In this document: positions 25,672 to 34,185 of the stretch, piece by piece
Layout of the letters: each line of letters opens with the position of its first letter
How positions within the stretch are numbered: the stretch's first letter is position 1
DNA from: an uncultured Mycoplasmatota bacterium
GTDB lineage: Bacteria; Bacillota_I; Bacilli_A; RF39; UBA660
Direction of reading: 5' to 3'
DNA length: 64,000 bases
Assembly (NCBI GenBank): GCA_900543825.1
Contig: UQSR01000002.1
Coordinates: forward strand, 62,001-126,000
Position numbers and translations under genes: made by a program
Notes under the pieces: generated by a model
Told to the model about the DNA's origin: nothing
Seen by the model: only the letters and a program-made list of their open reading frames with translations
The model's database searches: none

Positions 25672-25739
25672 ATGAGATGTGGGTGTGAGTTTTTGTCGTG
25701 CCTGCATCTATATATATAAATAGAAGCTATATGGATGCA
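25672..25739 (+). promoter_or_regulatory. Possible leader-peptide attenuator of the ABC-F gene
   Basis: A 15-codon frame (MRCGCEFLSCLHLYI, 25672-25719) runs into the left arm of an 11-bp hairpin (25703-25713 with 29-39 of the same block, TGCATC with GATGCA). Many ribosome-protection ABC-F genes are controlled by such ribosome-stalling leaders. The leader lacks a good ribosome site, and the gene downstream is broken, so this is a weak call. Confidence 0.35.
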
Positions 25740-25776
25740 ATATATTCATATAACTTTTTTTGATGGGAGGAATATT

Positions 25777-26130
25777 ATGATAGATATAAATATAAGTAAA
25801 GTATGTAAGTCATTTGGTTTTGACTTAGTATTAAATAATATAGATATAACAGTACAAAAAGGAAAAAAAGTAAGATTAAAAACATTCTGTTTAATCCAAA
25901 ATTCATATAACTTCTTAATCCTAGATGAACCCACTAATCACATTGATATTGATACAAGAGAAATGCTTGAAGAGTCACTAAAGGAGTTTACTGGTACTAT
26001 ATTATTTGTATCTCATGATAGATATTTCGTAAATAAAATAGCCACTAGTATAATAGAAATAAAAAATAAGAACATAACTAAATATATTGGCAATTATGAT
26101 GATTATCGTGAGAAAATAAACAAAATATGA
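25777..26130 (+). pseudogene. ABC-F ATPase gene with a large internal deletion
   Basis: The first 30 residues (KVCKSFGFDLVLNNIDITVQKGKKV) are the start of an ABC-F ATPase domain, but the Walker A is missing. The frame jumps to the end of an ATPase domain (NFLILDEPTNHIDIDTREMLEESL, then VSHDRYFVNKIATSIIEI). Intact ABC-F proteins have two ATPase domains and about 500-650 residues; this one has 117. A strong ribosome site survives. It is most likely the remnant of a resistance-type or housekeeping ABC-F gene and inactive as an ATPase. Confidence 0.8.
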
Positions 26131-26151
26131 TATAATTAAATAGGAGGAAAT

Positions 26152-26901
26152 ATGAATAACATACCAAAATTAAAATTTAAATATTTAACTCTTGAAGAAA
26201 CATCTGAGATACTATCATGGACACTTAAAGATACTGATAACATATTATCAGTAAAAGAAGGAACATTATTCCTATATCCAGAATTAAAAAGACTTACTAA
26301 AGAAGATAATATCAAAGACATAATTCAAAATAGATATAATAACTTTATAAAAGAAAATAATAACTTGAGAGAAGAATATACCACTATCTGGAATGAATAC
26401 AATGATAAATATATGTTAGAAATAAGTAATTACTTTAATATAAAGTGGCCAAAAGAATACAAAGAAATATCAGTAGGAATAGGACTAATACCAGTATGTC
26501 CTAGATACATTAAAGAAAAAGCCTTTGATATTCATAAGAAAAATAAAGAAGATTTAATAGATACCTGTATGCATGAATTATGTCATTTCCTTTTCTTTGA
26601 GAAATGTAAAGAAATATATCCAAATTGGAAGTATGAGGATTTTAATAGCCCAAGCTTGTTATGGTACTTAAGTGAAATAATCATAGACCCAATACTAAAT
26701 AGTGACGGCATACAAAAAATATATAAACATAAGTTTAAATGCTATGATATCTTTTATAATGTAGAAATAGATAATATAAATTTATTAGACAAAATAACAA
26801 GCATATATAAAAATAATAATATAGAGACCGCTATTAAAGAAAGTTATAACTATCTAAAAGAATACGAAAAAGAATTCATAAACAAATGTAATAATAAATA
26901 A
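26152..26901 (+). CDS. HExxH-containing hypothetical protein, 249 residues
   Basis: A soluble protein with CMHELCHFLFF (HExxH, residues about 139-149) and a downstream WYLSEIIIDPIL whose Glu could be a third ligand, suggesting a zinc peptidase-like site. No signal peptide, no known family recognised. It starts behind AGGAGG, 21 bases after the truncated ABC-F gene. Similarity to the other HExxH protein at 20913 is limited to the motif. Confidence 0.6.
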   Translation: MNNIPKLKFKYLTLEETSEILSWTLKDTDNILSVKEGTLFLYPELKRLTKEDNIKDIIQNRYNNFIKENNNLREEYTTIWNEYNDKYMLEISNYFNIKWPKEYKEISVGIGLIPVCPRYIKEKAFDIHKKNKEDLIDTCMHELCHFLFFEKCKEIYPNWKYEDFNSPSLLWYLSEIIIDPILNSDGIQKIYKHKFKCYDIFYNVEIDNINLLDKITSIYKNNNIETAIKESYNYLKEYEKEFINKCNNK

Positions 26902-26913
26902 CTTATCCACAGA

Positions 26914-26947
26914 AACTGTTGACAGGCAAAAGTGTCAATAGTTTTTT
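26914..26947 (+). terminator. Terminator after the 249-residue gene
   Basis: An 11-bp stem (AACTGTTGACA with TGTCAATAGTT, one G-T pair) is followed by six T. Confidence 0.88.
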
Positions 26948-26949
26948 AT

Positions 26950-26978
26950 TTGACATAATTTGCATCTTTCTATATAAT
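26950..26978 (+). promoter_or_regulatory. Consensus promoter of the phosphoesterase gene
   Basis: TTGACA (26950-26955), 17-bp spacer, TATAAT (26973-26978): both hexamers perfect. Confidence 0.9.
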
Positions 26979-27004
26979 ATAAGCATCTAGAAAGGAAAAA
27001 CACC

Positions 27005-27808
27005 ATGGAATTAAACATTGACTACGTATCCGATTTACACTTAACTCACTACATAAGTAAAAATAAAAGCATAACAAAAATAGATAAATTAGTCCAAGAT
27101 AAAATAAGTATGCAAGTAAAAGGAGATATTCTTGTAGTAGCGGGAGATATAGATGAAGATATAAATAGAGTGAGTGAACTATTATATTCATGTTCAAAAT
27201 ATTATAAAAAAGTAATATTTGTTCTAGGTAATCATGAATACTATATACCAGTAATAAAATATATCTATACTGATCCTATGGCAAAAGAATATAACTATAA
27301 TAGTATGAATAAAGTATATAGATTAAATGAAATATTTAAAGATAATAAAGATATAATCATACTAGATAAAACAAATAATACTAAAGGACTATATACCTAT
27401 AATACCTTCTTATTAGCGGGAGATACCCTTTGGTATAAACCAGTAACATTAGTAGATAAACTATATAACTATCCTATGCAGAATGATTCAAGATTTATCT
27501 TATCAGAATTATCTAAGAAAGATAAAATACAAAAACTACATAACGATAGCATATCTTGGTATAATAACTTACCAAATAATATAGATTTAATAATAACCCA
27601 TGTACCACCATTTAGAAATAAAAGTAATAGTAGGGGTAATAACTCTTGTTACTATACAGAAGTAAAAGAATATAAATCACCAGTATGGATATATGGTCAT
27701 GATCATAAAGAAGAAGATATAATAATAAATAATACAAGATTAGTATCTAATCCATGGGGTTATGATACTAAAGAATTTAAAATAAAAACATTAACATTAA
27801 CTAAATAA
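27005..27808 (+). CDS. Calcineurin-like metallophosphoesterase
   Basis: This 267-residue cytosolic protein has the five metal-site motifs in order: SDLHLTH (D-x-H), VAGDIDED, LGNHEYY, ITHVPPF and YGHDHKEED. The substrate (nucleotide, nucleic acid or phosphoprotein) cannot be told. It is a monocistronic gene with a consensus promoter and its own terminator. Confidence 0.85.
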   Translation: MELNIDYVSDLHLTHYISKNKSITKIDKLVQDKISMQVKGDILVVAGDIDEDINRVSELLYSCSKYYKKVIFVLGNHEYYIPVIKYIYTDPMAKEYNYNSMNKVYRLNEIFKDNKDIIILDKTNNTKGLYTYNTFLLAGDTLWYKPVTLVDKLYNYPMQNDSRFILSELSKKDKIQKLHNDSISWYNNLPNNIDLIITHVPPFRNKSNSRGNNSCYYTEVKEYKSPVWIYGHDHKEEDIIINNTRLVSNPWGYDTKEFKIKTLTLTK

Positions 27809-27810
27809 TA

Positions 27811-27836
27811 AACTAAGATATCAAGTCTTAGTTTTA
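27811..27836 (+). terminator. Terminator of the phosphoesterase gene
   Basis: AACTAAGA pairs with TCTTAGTT around a 7-base loop and is followed by T4. Confidence 0.75.
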
Positions 27837-27865
27837 ATATACCTATATATTATCTCTATTATGTC

Positions 27866-27933
27866 CACTATAAGCCTTACTATGTAAGTCTTATTAGTGT
27901 TTAATTAAGCTAAGTAAACTTATCTTAATTAAA
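27866..27933 (+). repeat. Pair of C/T-mismatch hairpins (family HP) with long inner stems
   Basis: 27866-27899: 9-bp outer stem with one bulged T, C27875 opposite T27889, then an inner CTTAC/GTAAG helix. 27900-27933: 10-bp outer stem, C27910 opposite T27923, then an inner TAAGT/ACTTA helix. Here the inner part is a second helix rather than a small loop, which isolates the C/T mismatch as the constant feature. The pair lies at the left edge of the defence island. Confidence 0.75.
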
Positions 27934-28084
27934 TGTATCCAAGATACCTATTATATATAAGCAGTAGATATATACTAATATTATTTTAGTATAAAGAAGT
28001 AATTATATAAATAAGAGTAGAAAAATAATCGTATAGTCATATATAACAAAAAACTATGATATAATAATTTCAGGTGGTGAGATT

Positions 28085-28267
28085 ATGTGTTTAATATGGA
28101 ACTTAATAAAAGCATTTGCAGATACAGAAGATGATAATAAAAAAGATAATAATGATTTAGAAGATTGGCAAAAAGAATTAGTAAAAGAAAAGAAGTATGA
28201 TACATTTAACTTTGAAGAAGAAGAACTAGAAGATGATGACTATTATTCAGAGGATGCTGATGAATAA
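28085..28267 (+). CDS. Small acidic hypothetical protein, 60 residues
   Basis: It begins MCLIWNLIKAFADTEDD and continues very acidic (EEEELEDDDYYSEDADE). The start is preceded by AGGTGGTGA. There is no signal peptide or membrane segment. Acidic small proteins near defence genes are sometimes phage or anti-restriction products, but nothing here proves that. No family recognised. Confidence 0.5.
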   Translation: MCLIWNLIKAFADTEDDNKKDNNDLEDWQKELVKEKKYDTFNFEEEELEDDDYYSEDADE

Positions 28268-28285
28268 GAAATTTGTCAAAATATA

Positions 28286-28314
28286 TTGATTAAATATAAA
28301 AAGTTTGATACAAT
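28286..28314 (+). promoter_or_regulatory. Promoter of the Cys-rich surface protein leader
   Basis: TTGATT (28286-28291), 17-bp spacer, TACAAT (28309-28314). Transcription would start near 28321, leaving a leader of about 83 bases. Confidence 0.7.
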
Positions 28315-28336
28315 ATAGGCAGTTAAAGGAAGAAAG

Positions 28337-28385
28337 ACGCTAGTACAGGTCTATTTAATAGATTTTTTGTGCTGGTGTTTTTTTT
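28337..28385 (+). terminator. Terminator hairpin inside the leader of the surface protein gene
   Basis: An 11-bp stem with several G-T pairs (28337-28347 with 28368-28378) encloses an inner TCTATT/AATAGA helix and is followed by eight T. It sits between the promoter and the start codon, so the gene is probably controlled by attenuation. Confidence 0.65.
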
Positions 28386-28403
28386 GTAGTAGGGTGATAT
28401 TTA

Positions 28404-28958
28404 ATGAAGAAAAAAACAAAATTGATTTTAGTATGTATTATACTATTGATGCCATTAAAGGTTGGTGCAACAAGAGGATGTTGTTCACATCATGGTGGTG
28501 TTAGTGGTTGTAGTAGTTCTGGAAGATTGGTTTGTAATGATGGTACTTTAAGTCCCAGTTGTACATGTACACCAACAGTTACTTATACTTATGGGTGCAC
28601 AGATAAAAATGCAAGTAATTATAATTCTAGTGCTAATAGAGATGATGGAAGTTGTATCTATTATACATATGGATGTACAGATAAAACAGCAAAGAACTAT
28701 AATTCATCAGCAAATAAAGATGATGGAACCTGTGAATATTATGTACTAGGATGTAAAAATCCATCAGCAGACAACTATGATCCAAAGGCAGAGATTGACG
28801 ATGGAAGTTGCGTATTGCTAGCTGATAAAACTATTGATGATAACGATGATGATGTTGCTAGTGAAGACAAAACATACAACAGTGGTTTGTTGAATGCTAT
28901 ACTAGGTATAGGAACAATATCGGGAGGAGTATACCTATATAAAAGAAAACATAAATAA
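28404..28958 (+). CDS. Exported Cys-rich protein with three DGSC repeats and a C-terminal anchor
   Basis: The 184-residue protein has a signal peptide (KKKTKLILVCIILLMPLKVGA), then a Cys/His-rich segment (RGCCSHHGGVSGC, CNDGTLSPSCTC). Three copies follow of a unit of the form GCTD..A.NYN..AN.DDGSC (about residues 62-85, 88-111, 114-137). The DDGSC repeat is known in surface proteins of various bacteria and may bind calcium. After an acidic spacer a membrane helix ends in YKRKHK, which should anchor it. Function is unknown; location outside the membrane is well supported. Confidence 0.75.
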   Translation: MKKKTKLILVCIILLMPLKVGATRGCCSHHGGVSGCSSSGRLVCNDGTLSPSCTCTPTVTYTYGCTDKNASNYNSSANRDDGSCIYYTYGCTDKTAKNYNSSANKDDGTCEYYVLGCKNPSADNYDPKAEIDDGSCVLLADKTIDDNDDDVASEDKTYNSGLLNAILGIGTISGGVYLYKRKHK

Positions 28959-29079
28959 AATTTTAAACATATTAAATTAAAAAAATATATAAAAAGGATA
29001 ATTAATTATTAAAAATGTGATATAATCTGAATAGATTGTATTATTCTATGAATAATATTTTTTTATTGGAGGTGTAATT

Positions 29080-32000
29080 ATGTATTATATTAATGATAAA
29101 GTTAAAAATAAATTTAATAATGATGATTATTTTGATGGAAAGGAATATGTAGAAAAAATAAAAGATGCAGTAAAGACGGATGATATAAAATCAATCGGGG
29201 TTTATGGGAAGTGGGGTATAGGAAAAACATCGATAATAAAAAATACCATTTCTGAACTGATAGAAGATGGCGAATATAAAGAAAATCAAATTGTTGAGTA
29301 CAATGCTTGGAAATATAATGAATATGATTTTATGAGAGATTTTTTAATTGTATGTTCTAACAAAATTGAAGGTAAAAATATTGCTAAAGAACGTGAAGAA
29401 AGTTATTATAGTGATAGTTCTGAGGATAGACAATTATATGTTATGTTATGGAAAAAATTTTTTACCTTTTTAAAGAAAAGTTGGAAAGTATTATTATTTA
29501 TATTAATTGCCTATATTTTTTCCGTTATAACAATACTTCATGTAAATAAAATTCACCCTACATGGTATGACTGTGCAGATTTGCTGACTCCATTAACATT
29601 AACTATAATTAGTTTTATTCTACCATTATTTTTAGTTTCTGAAATAACTCACAAATCTGTAAGCAAAAAGTTTTCACCAGAGCAGTTTGCAAGAGATTTT
29701 GAGGAAATTGTAAAAAATAAGAAAATTTTAATTTTTATTGATGACATTGATAGATGTAATTATCAGGAAATAAAGTCTACCTTTGATACATTAAAAACAT
29801 TTATCTTAGATGAAAATTACAATGTTAAATTTATTATTCCTGTTGATCCTAATATTATTTTTAATTCATTGGATGATCAAACTTATGATTACTTTTCTAA
29901 AATAATTGATTATTCTATAGAAATAAAGAATTATACTAAAGTTAAATTTGTCCCTTTAAAAGAAGAAATTATAAGTAATGTTAAAGAAGAGTATAAAAAT
30001 ATAGTTAATGATGGCTTGTATTTGGCATCTAAATTTTATATTGATACCCCAAGAAAAATGAAAAAATTTGCTAATGAATTCGTAAATGAAATTTATAATT
30101 ACTCTTCGGAAGAAATTTATGATAAAGGATATATGTTTGCAAAATTAATTATATTAAAAAATGAATTTCCTAATTATTATCATAATTTAATTAGAGATTA
30201 TAACACAATTTTAGAAGTTACTAAAAATGAAATAGTGAAGTATCAATCAATTGACTATACAGATTATACAAAAAATATAAAAGGAATAGTTTTTAGTGCT
30301 AGGCTATTAGACTTTTTATCAAAAACAGATAATGTTGATTTATATAATTTTTCAATGTATGAAAATAAGATATCTTATGCTGAATATAAAATAAAGGCAA
30401 TTTGTGAAAACCCTATCCCTAAAAATAAATTTGATAATAATATAAAAATTGATTTAAAGAAAAATTACAATTATTTGGCTTATGAATTTACGGAAAATAT
30501 TATTAAACCATTATTAAATAATAAGTTTTTGTATGGCGATTCGATGAGGAGGATATGCTTTTTAATTGTTGAGTTCAAAAAACAATTAAACAATAATTTA
30601 TTTGATATATATTTTGAGCAGATTATTGATAACTATGAATTGTTAAAAGATGATAGAAATCTTTTTGCAAAAGAACAAATCAATGGACAAGAAGTAAATT
30701 ATTTAAATGTGAAATATATAACAGAATGTTTAATTGATTATATAGAATACTTGAATGAACAAAAAGCAAACTTATTAGATGACAAATTTATAAATAAATC
30801 TTTAGAGTTAATAAATAAAAATTTGGATACTGATTATAAATATATTGAAAATGATTTGCTTGAATTAGTTAAAAAATTTAATACATCCAGAAATATAAAT
30901 AATTCTTACTTTATTGAGGTAATTAGAAAATTTTTGGCAAGTGATTTTAAAAAGTATCACAAAGAACTTAGCTGGTATTTTGAATTTAGCCCCAAAACTG
31001 GCGATATTTGTTATGTAAAAGATATGATAAAATTATTAAAAAATAATGAAGAATTAGAAGAAGAAATGATTTTAAAATATTTAAATAATAGATATGAAAC
31101 AATAAATACTGAAATATATTTTAACGAATTATCAAGCAATATCAATGAAATATTATCTGAACCATTAAAATATAAGATTATTGTAGAACCATTAATTATT
31201 AACTTAAAAGGTAAAGATGTATCATTTGAGAAATTTGAAGGATTTTTAAATAATACTAAACTCATCTCCTCAAATGAACTTATAAATAAATTAATATTAA
31301 AGGTAATTGAAGAAATGAAAACAAGTTCAGATTTTGATAGAGAAAAATATAATAATATTTTGACGAATATAGGTATTGAATATAAAAATTCCACTCCGAT
31401 AAAACATGAACTAAGGGATTTGATTCAAAAATGTGATATTGATGAACAAAAACTTATATTTGGATATAGTGAAGAAAACAATTCTTTTAGTAATTTCAAC
31501 TTATTAAAAGAATATGGCGATGTTTTTGAACAAAAAGATGATGAATTATTTGAAATTATTAGTAACTCTTATTGTAATGAAGAAGGATATGTAATAAAAT
31601 CTGATTTAGAAAGGCACGGCTTCAATCTTAAAGATCATAAACAAAAAATAAAGTATTTACTCGATAGAAATTTAAATCAGACAATTTATTTAGCTGATTT
31701 ATTTACCAAAGAAGAAATTAGAAGTATTAATTTAAATGACATAGAAATAGAAGAATTAGACTTCGAAAATATTGAAAATAAAGAATTATTATCTAAAATT
31801 ATTAATCAAATAAAAGTGATTTTAGATGAATGTATAAAAACAATAAAAGCAAATAAAGATGATAAAGAAAAGATAAAAGAACAAGTTAATAGATTTTTAA
31901 CGCATGCAGATATATTATATTGTAAAATGAAATATAATGATCAAACATTATGGACTAAATTAAAAATAATAGATAAATATCTTGCCTTAAATAAGTTAAT

Positions 32001-32130
32001 TGAAAGTTATTATATTCCGAAATTGAAAGAATATAGTAACTTAATAGGTTTGTTTTCTAATGGCAAGTATAAGGATAATTATTTAAAAGACAATATATGT
32101 GCTGATAAAATCATAGCTGGTATAAAATAA
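29080..32130 (+). CDS. KAP-family P-loop NTPase with two membrane helices
   Basis: The 1016-residue protein starts with a Walker A (GVYGKWGIGKTS, about residue 45). Two membrane helices are inserted in the NTPase domain (about 137-158 and 168-195), and the Walker B is KILIFIDDIDRC (about 217-228). This insertion is the hallmark of KAP ATPases, which include F-plasmid PifA, an inhibitor of T7. The long helical C-terminal part (about 400-1016) is unrecognised and may sense or kill. Its place directly before a type I restriction system suggests antiphage defence, by inference. Confidence 0.85.
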   Translation: MYYINDKVKNKFNNDDYFDGKEYVEKIKDAVKTDDIKSIGVYGKWGIGKTSIIKNTISELIEDGEYKENQIVEYNAWKYNEYDFMRDFLIVCSNKIEGKNIAKEREESYYSDSSEDRQLYVMLWKKFFTFLKKSWKVLLFILIAYIFSVITILHVNKIHPTWYDCADLLTPLTLTIISFILPLFLVSEITHKSVSKKFSPEQFARDFEEIVKNKKILIFIDDIDRCNYQEIKSTFDTLKTFILDENYNVKFIIPVDPNIIFNSLDDQTYDYFSKIIDYSIEIKNYTKVKFVPLKEEIISNVKEEYKNIVNDGLYLASKFYIDTPRKMKKFANEFVNEIYNYSSEEIYDKGYMFAKLIILKNEFPNYYHNLIRDYNTILEVTKNEIVKYQSIDYTDYTKNIKGIVFSARLLDFLSKTDNVDLYNFSMYENKISYAEYKIKAICENPIPKNKFDNNIKIDLKKNYNYLAYEFTENIIKPLLNNKFLYGDSMRRICFLIVEFKKQLNNNLFDIYFEQIIDNYELLKDDRNLFAKEQINGQEVNYLNVKYITECLIDYIEYLNEQKANLLDDKFINKSLELINKNLDTDYKYIENDLLELVKKFNTSRNINNSYFIEVIRKFLASDFKKYHKELSWYFEFSPKTGDICYVKDMIKLLKNNEELEEEMILKYLNNRYETINTEIYFNELSSNINEILSEPLKYKIIVEPLIINLKGKDVSFEKFEGFLNNTKLISSNELINKLILKVIEEMKTSSDFDREKYNNILTNIGIEYKNSTPIKHELRDLIQKCDIDEQKLIFGYSEENNSFSNFNLLKEYGDVFEQKDDELFEIISNSYCNEEGYVIKSDLERHGFNLKDHKQKIKYLLDRNLNQTIYLADLFTKEEIRSINLNDIEIEELDFENIENKELLSKIINQIKVILDECIKTIKANKDDKEKIKEQVNRFLTHADILYCKMKYNDQTLWTKLKIIDKYLALNKLIESYYIPKLKEYSNLIGLFSNGKYKDNYLKDNICADKIIAGIK

Positions 32131-32156
32131 AAAAATATTAAATATGGAATAAAAAC

Positions 32157-32184
32157 AACCCAATTTTTTTAGAAATTGGGTTTT
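32157..32184 (+). terminator. Terminator of the KAP gene
   Basis: A 10-bp perfect stem (AACCCAATTT with AAATTGGGTT) followed by T4. Confidence 0.85.
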
Positions 32185-32288
32185 AAATTAACATAAAATA
32201 TAAATTTATTCATTTAATGAAAGTTAAATATCTAAAAGCACTGTTTATATGTTATAATTAAATAAGAGATGAAGTATGGGTGATTTAA

Positions 32289-33182
32289 ATGATAATAAAA
32301 GATAATAAAGAATTAAAACAAAAAGATTTTAAAAATGAAAAAGAATTACAAAAATACTTTGAGGAGAATTTGCAAAAGATTCTTGGATATAAATTTGTAG
32401 AGACAGAATTTGCTGTGGGTAATTTTAGACTAGATACCTTAGCATATGATGAGGAGAGTAAATCGTTTAGAATCATAGAATATAAGAAAGTTAAAAATCA
32501 TAGTTTAGTAGATCAAGGATATACGTATTTAAAATTGTTATTAGAGAGAAAAGCGGATTTTGTGCTAAAGTATAATGAAAAAAATGATTCTAATTTAAAA
32601 TTATCAGACGTAGATTGGAGTCAGTCAAGAATTATATTTGCATCACCAATTTATACAAGTTATCAGCTTAATGCTACTGATTTTAAAAACATTCCTGTAG
32701 ATTTAATTAAAGTTACAAGATATGAAGAAAATATAGTGGATATAGAATTTATAAAGAAGACAAGCAATGTAAAAGTAGAAGATATACAAATAGAATCAGA
32801 ACAAAAAGAAATTAATAAAGAAATTAAAGTATATACAGAAGATGATCATTTAAACAAAGTATCTGAAAAAACCAGAAGACTTTATAATATATTAAAAAAT
32901 AGAATATTAGAATTAGATGATATTGATATAGATGTAAAGAAAGTATATATTGCTTTTAAAGGAAGAAAAAACATAGTTGATGTAGAGTTTACTCAGAATA
33001 AATTGAGACTAGATATTAATATGAAAAAAGGAACATTAAATGATCCACTAGGTATAACACGGGATATAACAAATGTTGGCCATTGGGGCAATGGTGATTA
33101 TAGAGTAGAAATATCTGATGAAGATGATATAGATAACGCTATGCCATTAATAAAACAGTCTTTAAGAGTAAATAAAAAATAA
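32289..33182 (+). CDS. DUF5655 protein with PD-(D/E)XK nuclease-like domain
   Basis: In this 297-residue protein the N-terminal half has the nuclease-like core FRLDTLAYDEESKSFRIIEYKK (region 45-70: Asp, then E-x-K) after an EKELQKYFEENL helix. The C-terminal DUF5655 domain includes KVYIAFKGRKNIVDVEFT and LGITRDITNVGHWGNGDYR. Homologues are sometimes labelled predicted transport proteins, but the motif fits a nucleic-acid enzyme better. It is a probable component of the defence island. Confidence 0.75.
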   Translation: MIIKDNKELKQKDFKNEKELQKYFEENLQKILGYKFVETEFAVGNFRLDTLAYDEESKSFRIIEYKKVKNHSLVDQGYTYLKLLLERKADFVLKYNEKNDSNLKLSDVDWSQSRIIFASPIYTSYQLNATDFKNIPVDLIKVTRYEENIVDIEFIKKTSNVKVEDIQIESEQKEINKEIKVYTEDDHLNKVSEKTRRLYNILKNRILELDDIDIDVKKVYIAFKGRKNIVDVEFTQNKLRLDINMKKGTLNDPLGITRDITNVGHWGNGDYRVEISDEDDIDNAMPLIKQSLRVNKK

Positions 33183-33236
33183 ACTTCTTTTGTATATAAA
33201 AAGTATTAGCTAAAGTTTAATTGATAGGGGGATAGA

Positions 33237-34109
33237 ATGATTTATGAAATTTTACAATTTATATTTAGTCTTGCAATAGTTATTCTCTCAATAACAATTT
33301 TTGTCAAGGGATATAATGACTCTGAAAGTGATCTTGAAAAAGCACTATATATTATAATGTCGGTTGCATGTATGTTCCCACTGCTAATTTATTATTTGGA
33401 TAGATACAATATACCAACAAAACTCGGGTATACTGAAAATATAGTTTCGAGAGATTGGGTAAACATAATAACAACTTATTCAACATCAATAATTTCAACC
33501 TTACTTAGTGCAATTTTTTTGATATTTATAACATTTAAACAAATGAGAGAAACATCCAACGATAATATAAGATTAAATAATGAAACTCAGAGAATGCAGA
33601 ATTTACCATATCTACAATATGATTTTACAAATGAAATAATAGATAAAAATTTATGCAGCGACAAAATAAAATTGATAACTATAAATGATAATAACAATAA
33701 CAATAACAATAATAATGATTCTATAGATTTTACTATTAAAATTAAGAATATTGGTTTAAACACTGCAAGAAAGGTAATATTTGAATTGAAATCCGATCTC
33801 TTTGAAAAAGAAGAATATTCAGAATTGCAAAATCAAAGCATGATAGAAAAAAATGAGACAAAAGAAAAAGAGGTTATTATTTTGAATGTAGCAAAGGGTA
33901 CACATAGAATAGAAATAATTGTGTATTATCAAGATTTACTGAAAAATTGGTATAGTCAAAAAATATATTTAGTAATTTCAGTTACAAATATATATGATTC
34001 GAAGACAGGAAATTGTGATCATATAGATTCATTTATTGTTAATGATGAAGAAAAAATGATAAATGAACCATCAATAATAAAAATGTTAAATAAAGATTTA
34101 ATAAAATAA
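33237..34109 (+). CDS. Membrane protein of unknown function, 290 residues
   Basis: Three hydrophobic segments lie in the first 100 residues (about 1-22, 37-57, 77-100), followed by a cytoplasmic region with beta-rich composition. An in-frame AAT/AAC tract (33690-33716) encodes nine Asn in a row. The C-terminal part (KIKNIGLNTARKVIFELKSD) resembles an Ig-like fold seen in several membrane proteins near defence genes. I cannot name a family. It lies 77 bases before hsdR. Confidence 0.6.
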   Translation: MIYEILQFIFSLAIVILSITIFVKGYNDSESDLEKALYIIMSVACMFPLLIYYLDRYNIPTKLGYTENIVSRDWVNIITTYSTSIISTLLSAIFLIFITFKQMRETSNDNIRLNNETQRMQNLPYLQYDFTNEIIDKNLCSDKIKLITINDNNNNNNNNNDSIDFTIKIKNIGLNTARKVIFELKSDLFEKEEYSELQNQSMIEKNETKEKEVIILNVAKGTHRIEIIVYYQDLLKNWYSQKIYLVISVTNIYDSKTGNCDHIDSFIVNDEEKMINEPSIIKMLNKDLIK

Positions 34110-34185
34110 ATTATTAGACTATAAAATAAAATTTGTAGCATAATTAAAAGTGTAATACAATTTTTTGAATAGGTAGGTGTAATCA

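Noticed and set aside
26903..26911. Perfect DnaA box TTATCCACA upstream of the phosphoesterase gene
   Set aside because: It is a single copy with no neighbouring boxes, no dnaA/dnaN genes and no AT-rich unwinding array distinct from the background; chance occurrence in AT-rich DNA is likely.
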